64,000 nt of DNA, taken from JAGNLV01 sp964612145. GTDB taxonomy: Bacteria; Zixibacteria; MSB-5A5; GN15; FEB-12. Shown in pieces: positions 60,872-64,000 of this stretch; the stretch's first letter is position 1, and the number at the start of each line of letters is the position of its first letter. The notes under the pieces are model-generated. The model was not told the origin of the DNA and ran no database searches. It saw only the letters and a list, made by a program, of their open reading frames with translations. Location of the stretch: assembly GCA_964612145.1 (NCBI GenBank), contig CAZTBP010000009.1, positions 98,860-162,859 of the forward strand. The letters are read 5' to 3'. A program made the position numbers and the translations under genes.

Positions 60872-61627
60872 CTAAAGCAGCGCCGCCAGGCGCCGGATAT
60901 GCCAGGCGTGTACCCGTTCATGCCATAGCATCCGGCGCGCCACCTTGCGAGCCGACCACATCTCCCCACCAATTTCGCAATTCTTGTCGTTGTCAATCAG
61001 CTTAGAGAGGCGGACCGTTGTGTGTCGACGAACCTGCGCTAAAGCTGCAAATGGATCCTGGTCCATCTGTTCGCGGGGGAAACTCAATCCCAGGCGGTCC
61101 CACAGCCACCACTCGCTGACGGCAACATGGTTAAGAATCCCGGCCAGAGAGCCGAATCGCTCACCTTCAATCGGTTCGTTCAGTTTGTTGCTCGGGGCGC
61201 GCCGAGTGGCCGCCATGAGTCCCGATCGCGTACAACTAAGCAGCCACCGGACATCATCCACATCGGCGCCGGTCAGGGGCCGCCTGTCGTGCTTGAAAAA
61301 GGAGTTGACCCAGTTGCCGTCGAGAGTCTCATAGTTTTCGAAACGTTCGCTCACTTCGACTTTGATAAGATCCGCGGCGTCATCGGTCACTCGCTGGTAG
61401 CCGTCGCGCCAATTAAAGTAATCGGCAATTGCCCGTCGAGACCTCTCGACAGCCTTTTCCGGCGAAGTTGCACGGGAGAAACATCCCGGCAGACCGAAGA
61501 TCCATAGCTGCCACTTCCCCGGCTCAATCTGCTCAAGACCGCCTTTGTACAACATGGAATACGTCACGACTTTACCAACCGAGAAGGTGTTGACAGCAAC
61601 TGCGTTGTGGGATTGAAAGCCTTCCAT
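60872..61627 (-). CDS. DinB-like protein with HicB-like N-terminal segment
   Basis: About 251 residues if started at 61627; the frame stays open to 61732 and the start is uncertain. The N-terminal part (LWIFGLPGCFSRATSPEKAVERSRRAIADYFNW) resembles HicB/UPF0150-type antitoxin domains. The C-terminal part is helical with spaced His residues (LNHVAVSEWWLWDRL, RRMLWHERVHAWHIRRL) as in DinB-superfamily metal-binding bundles. DinB-like enzymes include thiol-dependent hydrolases or transferases. The function is unknown. It is convergent with the SPFH gene. Confidence 0.65.
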   Translation of the reverse strand: MEGFQSHNAVAVNTFSVGKVVTYSMLYKGGLEQIEPGKWQLWIFGLPGCFSRATSPEKAVERSRRAIADYFNWRDGYQRVTDDAADLIKVEVSERFENYETLDGNWVNSFFKHDRRPLTGADVDDVRWLLSCTRSGLMAATRRAPSNKLNEPIEGERFGSLAGILNHVAVSEWWLWDRLGLSFPREQMDQDPFAALAQVRRHTTVRLSKLIDNDKNCEIGGEMWSARKVARRMLWHERVHAWHIRRLAALL

Positions 61628-61848
61628 TGCTCGCCAAAGATAGACCGTCGGCTTCCGTCTGTAAAGTGCCTGCTGACAATAACTCGAATAAACTCGAGAT
61701 AAATTGCAGAAAGAACAGTCGCACCGCCTCATTTATGTGAAGTGCGTTAGGATCTTTAGCAAACGGTAAGGTTGCAAGCGACTGGCATTCCACACCCTAT
61801 CATTATACGCCTCCCAACGCAGTGAATCACAACCTGTTGTACGCCGGA

Positions 61849-63858
61849 TCAATCTTCCTCGTATTTCTTCTTCAATCGATCGATAACAGCCGGATCAGCC
61901 AGTGTCGTCGTGTCACCAAGCACCCGTCCGGTCGCAATATCCCGCAGGAGACGCCGCATGATTTTTCCGGAGCGGGTCTTGGGAAGATCCGGGGTAAACA
62001 GGAGCTGCTGCGGCTTGGCGATAGCACCTATCTTTCGGACCACAAAGTCGCGGAGACGTCCCGCCATCTTTTCGTCGTCCGGTTCCTCGTCGCCCGAGAG
62101 AGTTACGAAAGCGACAAGAGCCTCGCCTTTTATTTCGTGCGGAACGCCCACAACAGCGGCTTCTACGACAGCCGGATGTTCGACCAGTGCGGATTCAACC
62201 TCCATCGTCGAGATTCGGTGGCCCGCGATATTGATGACGTCATCTACGCGGCCGAGAATCCAGAAGTAACCGTCCTTGTCAACTTTGGCTCCGTCGCCGG
62301 GGAAGTAGACCCCTTTCCATTTGGACCAATAGGTCTCAATGAATCTCTCGCGGTCGCCCCAGATGCCGCGCAGCATGCCCGGCCACGGTTTGGTGATGGC
62401 GAGGTAGCCGCCGCCTTTCTTCACTTCCTTACCTTCCTCATTCAGGATCTTGGCTTCGATTCCGGGGAAGGGCTGAGTCGCCGAGCCGGGTTTGGTGGCC
62501 GTGATACCGGGCAGGGGCGTAATCATAATATGGCCGGTTTCAGTCTGCCACCAGGTATCGACTATCGGGCACTTTTTCCGGCCGATCACCTGGTGGTACC
62601 ACATCCAGGCTTCAGGATTGATCGGTTCGCCGACAGTACCGAGAAGCCTCAGTGAACTCAAATCATGCTTTTCCGGCCACTGCTTGCCCCAGCGCATGAA
62701 CGCGCGTATTGCCGTAGGGGCAGTATAAAAAACGGTTACACCGAACTCTTCAACAAGGTGCCAGAAACGATCCCTGTCCGGCCAGTCAGGGGCGCCTTCG
62801 AACATGAGTTGTGTCACCCCGTTGGCCAGCGGACCGTACATCAGGTACGAGTGACCGGTCACCCAGCCAATATCAGCCGTGCACCAGAACACATCGTTGT
62901 CTTTGATGTCAAAGACGAACTTGCTGGTGGCGTAGGCGCCGGTGAGATATCCGCCGCACGTGTGCATGATGCCTTTCGGTTTTCCGGTCGTGCCTGAAGT
63001 GTAGAGGATAAACAATGGATGCTCGGCATCGACATAGGTCGGCGGACAGTGATGGTCCGCCTCCTGCATCAAGCGGTGATACCAGTGATCACGGCCTTCC
63101 TTAACTCGCAGCAGGAAATCGCCGCGCTTGACGATAACGACGTTTTCGATAGTCGGGCAGTCGGCGAGGGCCTGGTCGGCATCATGTTTGAGCGGGAGAA
63201 TCTGGCCGCGTCGCCAGCCACCGTCGGCGGTGACAAGCAGCTTGGCGCCGGCGTCATTGATTCGTTCACGCAGCGACTCCGGGGAAAATCCGCCAAAGAC
63301 GACCGAGTGAATGGCCCCTATTCGCGCGCAGGCCAGGCACGAAATAACCAGCTCGGGGACCATCGGCAAATAAATGGCAACGACGTCACCTTTTTTGATG
63401 CCGAGGCTCTTGAGAACGTTAGCGAACTTGCACACCTGGCGGTGGAGATAGAAATACGTGAAGGTCCGTCGGTCCCCCGGCTCACCTTCCCAAATAATTG
63501 CCGCCTTGTTGCGACGACCATTATCCAGATGCTGATCGAGTAGTGATTCAGTGACATTGAGCTTGCCGCCGACAAACCACCTGGCGTCGGGAGCCTTGAA
63601 CTCGAGCCCCTTTTTCCATTTCTTGTTCCACACCAGCTCCGAGGCTTGCTCTTCCCAGAACTTCACCGGATTCTTTTTCGCTTTTGTATAAATGGATTTT
63701 TGGCCGGCGTTGGCTTGTCGAGTAAAGGCGGTTGAGGGCTTGAACGTACGATTCTCATCGAGCAGGGTGTCAATCGTGTTATGTTCCTGTTTTGTCGTCC
63801 TCTTTTTGCTCGCTGCTTTTTTCGTTGTCTTTTTCCTGCTTCCGCCTTTGGTCGGCAT
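61849..63858 (-). CDS. acs: acetyl-CoA synthetase (AMP-forming)
   Basis: A 669-residue Acs from 63858 (AGGAG upstream). The core motifs are YTSGTTGKPKGIMHTCGGYL, WWQTETGHIMITPLPGI and the regulatory lysine loop KTRSGKIMRRLLRD, which is the site of acetyl control in this family. It activates acetate for growth or oxidation. The N-terminus has an extra Lys/Arg/Thr-rich tail of about 25 residues (TKGGSRKKTTKKAASKKRTT) that is not typical of Acs. Confidence 0.95.
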   Translation of the reverse strand: MPTKGGSRKKTTKKAASKKRTTKQEHNTIDTLLDENRTFKPSTAFTRQANAGQKSIYTKAKKNPVKFWEEQASELVWNKKWKKGLEFKAPDARWFVGGKLNVTESLLDQHLDNGRRNKAAIIWEGEPGDRRTFTYFYLHRQVCKFANVLKSLGIKKGDVVAIYLPMVPELVISCLACARIGAIHSVVFGGFSPESLRERINDAGAKLLVTADGGWRRGQILPLKHDADQALADCPTIENVVIVKRGDFLLRVKEGRDHWYHRLMQEADHHCPPTYVDAEHPLFILYTSGTTGKPKGIMHTCGGYLTGAYATSKFVFDIKDNDVFWCTADIGWVTGHSYLMYGPLANGVTQLMFEGAPDWPDRDRFWHLVEEFGVTVFYTAPTAIRAFMRWGKQWPEKHDLSSLRLLGTVGEPINPEAWMWYHQVIGRKKCPIVDTWWQTETGHIMITPLPGITATKPGSATQPFPGIEAKILNEEGKEVKKGGGYLAITKPWPGMLRGIWGDRERFIETYWSKWKGVYFPGDGAKVDKDGYFWILGRVDDVINIAGHRISTMEVESALVEHPAVVEAAVVGVPHEIKGEALVAFVTLSGDEEPDDEKMAGRLRDFVVRKIGAIAKPQQLLFTPDLPKTRSGKIMRRLLRDIATGRVLGDTTTLADPAVIDRLKKKYEED

Positions 63859-63911
63859 AGATACACTCCTGTGAATTTTCAAGTTACTTGTAAATTACAC
63901 CAATATGTGGC

Positions 63912-63997
63912 GAACCTGTCTACTTTGTCAAGGAGACGTACGTCTATCTGTCAAGGCAAAGTAGAAATGTCCGGTTTTTAGCAAGATAGAAATGTCC
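63912..63997. repeat. repeats at window edge, possible mobile-element terminus
   Basis: TAGAAATGTCC occurs twice, 25 bases apart (63962-63972 and 63987-63997). CTACTTTG (63920-63927) and CAAAGTAG (63957-63964) form an inverted repeat around a 12-bp palindrome AGACGTACGTCT (63934-63945). This looks like the subterminal region of an insertion sequence cut by the window end; no transposase is visible. Confidence 0.45.
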
Positions 63998-64000
63998 TAT

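Noticed and set aside
1..64000. CRISPR arrays, tRNA or rRNA genes, prophage genes
   Set aside because: No regularly spaced repeats, cloverleaf-like sequences or phage structural genes were seen.

Overview
The window comes from a Gram-negative bacterium that respires sulfate. LpxD, BamA, a Skp-like chaperone, Lgt and several lipoproteins indicate an outer membrane. A secreted protein with FG-GAP/VCBS repeats and a C-terminal dockerin-like module, plus a BACON/YCF48-type lipoprotein, resemble the secretome of uncultured FCB-group lineages such as candidate phylum Zixibacteria. That placement is an inference from protein style; no rRNA gene is present to test it.

Layout. Positions 1-4151 hold a partial baeRF-like gene, a PfpI/DJ-1 protein, an arginase-family enzyme, a Rieske-AIF oxidoreductase and a small beta-barrel protein. 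Positions 4253-7337 (minus strand) hold a MerR-type regulator with a Cys-rich tail, co-transcribed with a second DsrM/DsrK-like membrane pair. Positions 7885-30131 (plus strand) hold qmoAB, then dsrA-dsrB-dsrD-dsrN-dsrL-dsrC, an RsbRD-like gene, dsrMKJOP, a CoA-disulfide/persulfide reductase with a rhodanese domain, and hemA-sirC-cobA/hemD-hemB for siroheme and heme precursors. Positions 30277-32611 (minus) hold a rubrerythrin-like gene, a ferritin-like gene and qmoC. Positions 33309-36959 (plus) hold sat-aprB-aprA. Positions 37141-42603 hold a zinc-ribbon protein, a YkgJ protein, a DVU0298-like protein, a ZIP transporter, a cytidylate-kinase-like membrane fusion and a TauE/SafE permease. The remainder is mostly housekeeping and envelope genes: two large secreted proteins, lgt, PAP2, rsmI, nadE, ssb, lpxD, skp, bamA, rplU, uvrB, two lipoproteins, a DinB-like gene and acs. 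The last 120 bases carry repeats that look like the edge of a mobile element.

Together Sat, AprBA with QmoABC, DsrAB with DsrC/DsrL/DsrD, and DsrMKJOP make up the full cytoplasmic and membrane path from sulfate to sulfide within about 29 kb, with genes that help make its siroheme cofactor (DsrN, SirC, CobA/HemD). The pathway promoters (qmoA, dsrA, qmoC, sat) have TTGAC-type -35 boxes and 18-bp inverted repeats related to TTGTGA-N6-TCACAA. This is the pattern of Rex or CRP/FNR-family (HcpR) operators and suggests one redox-responsive regulon. The second DsrMK pair has a different promoter, overlapped by a near-perfect 20-bp dyad that is probably bound by its own MerR-type regulator.
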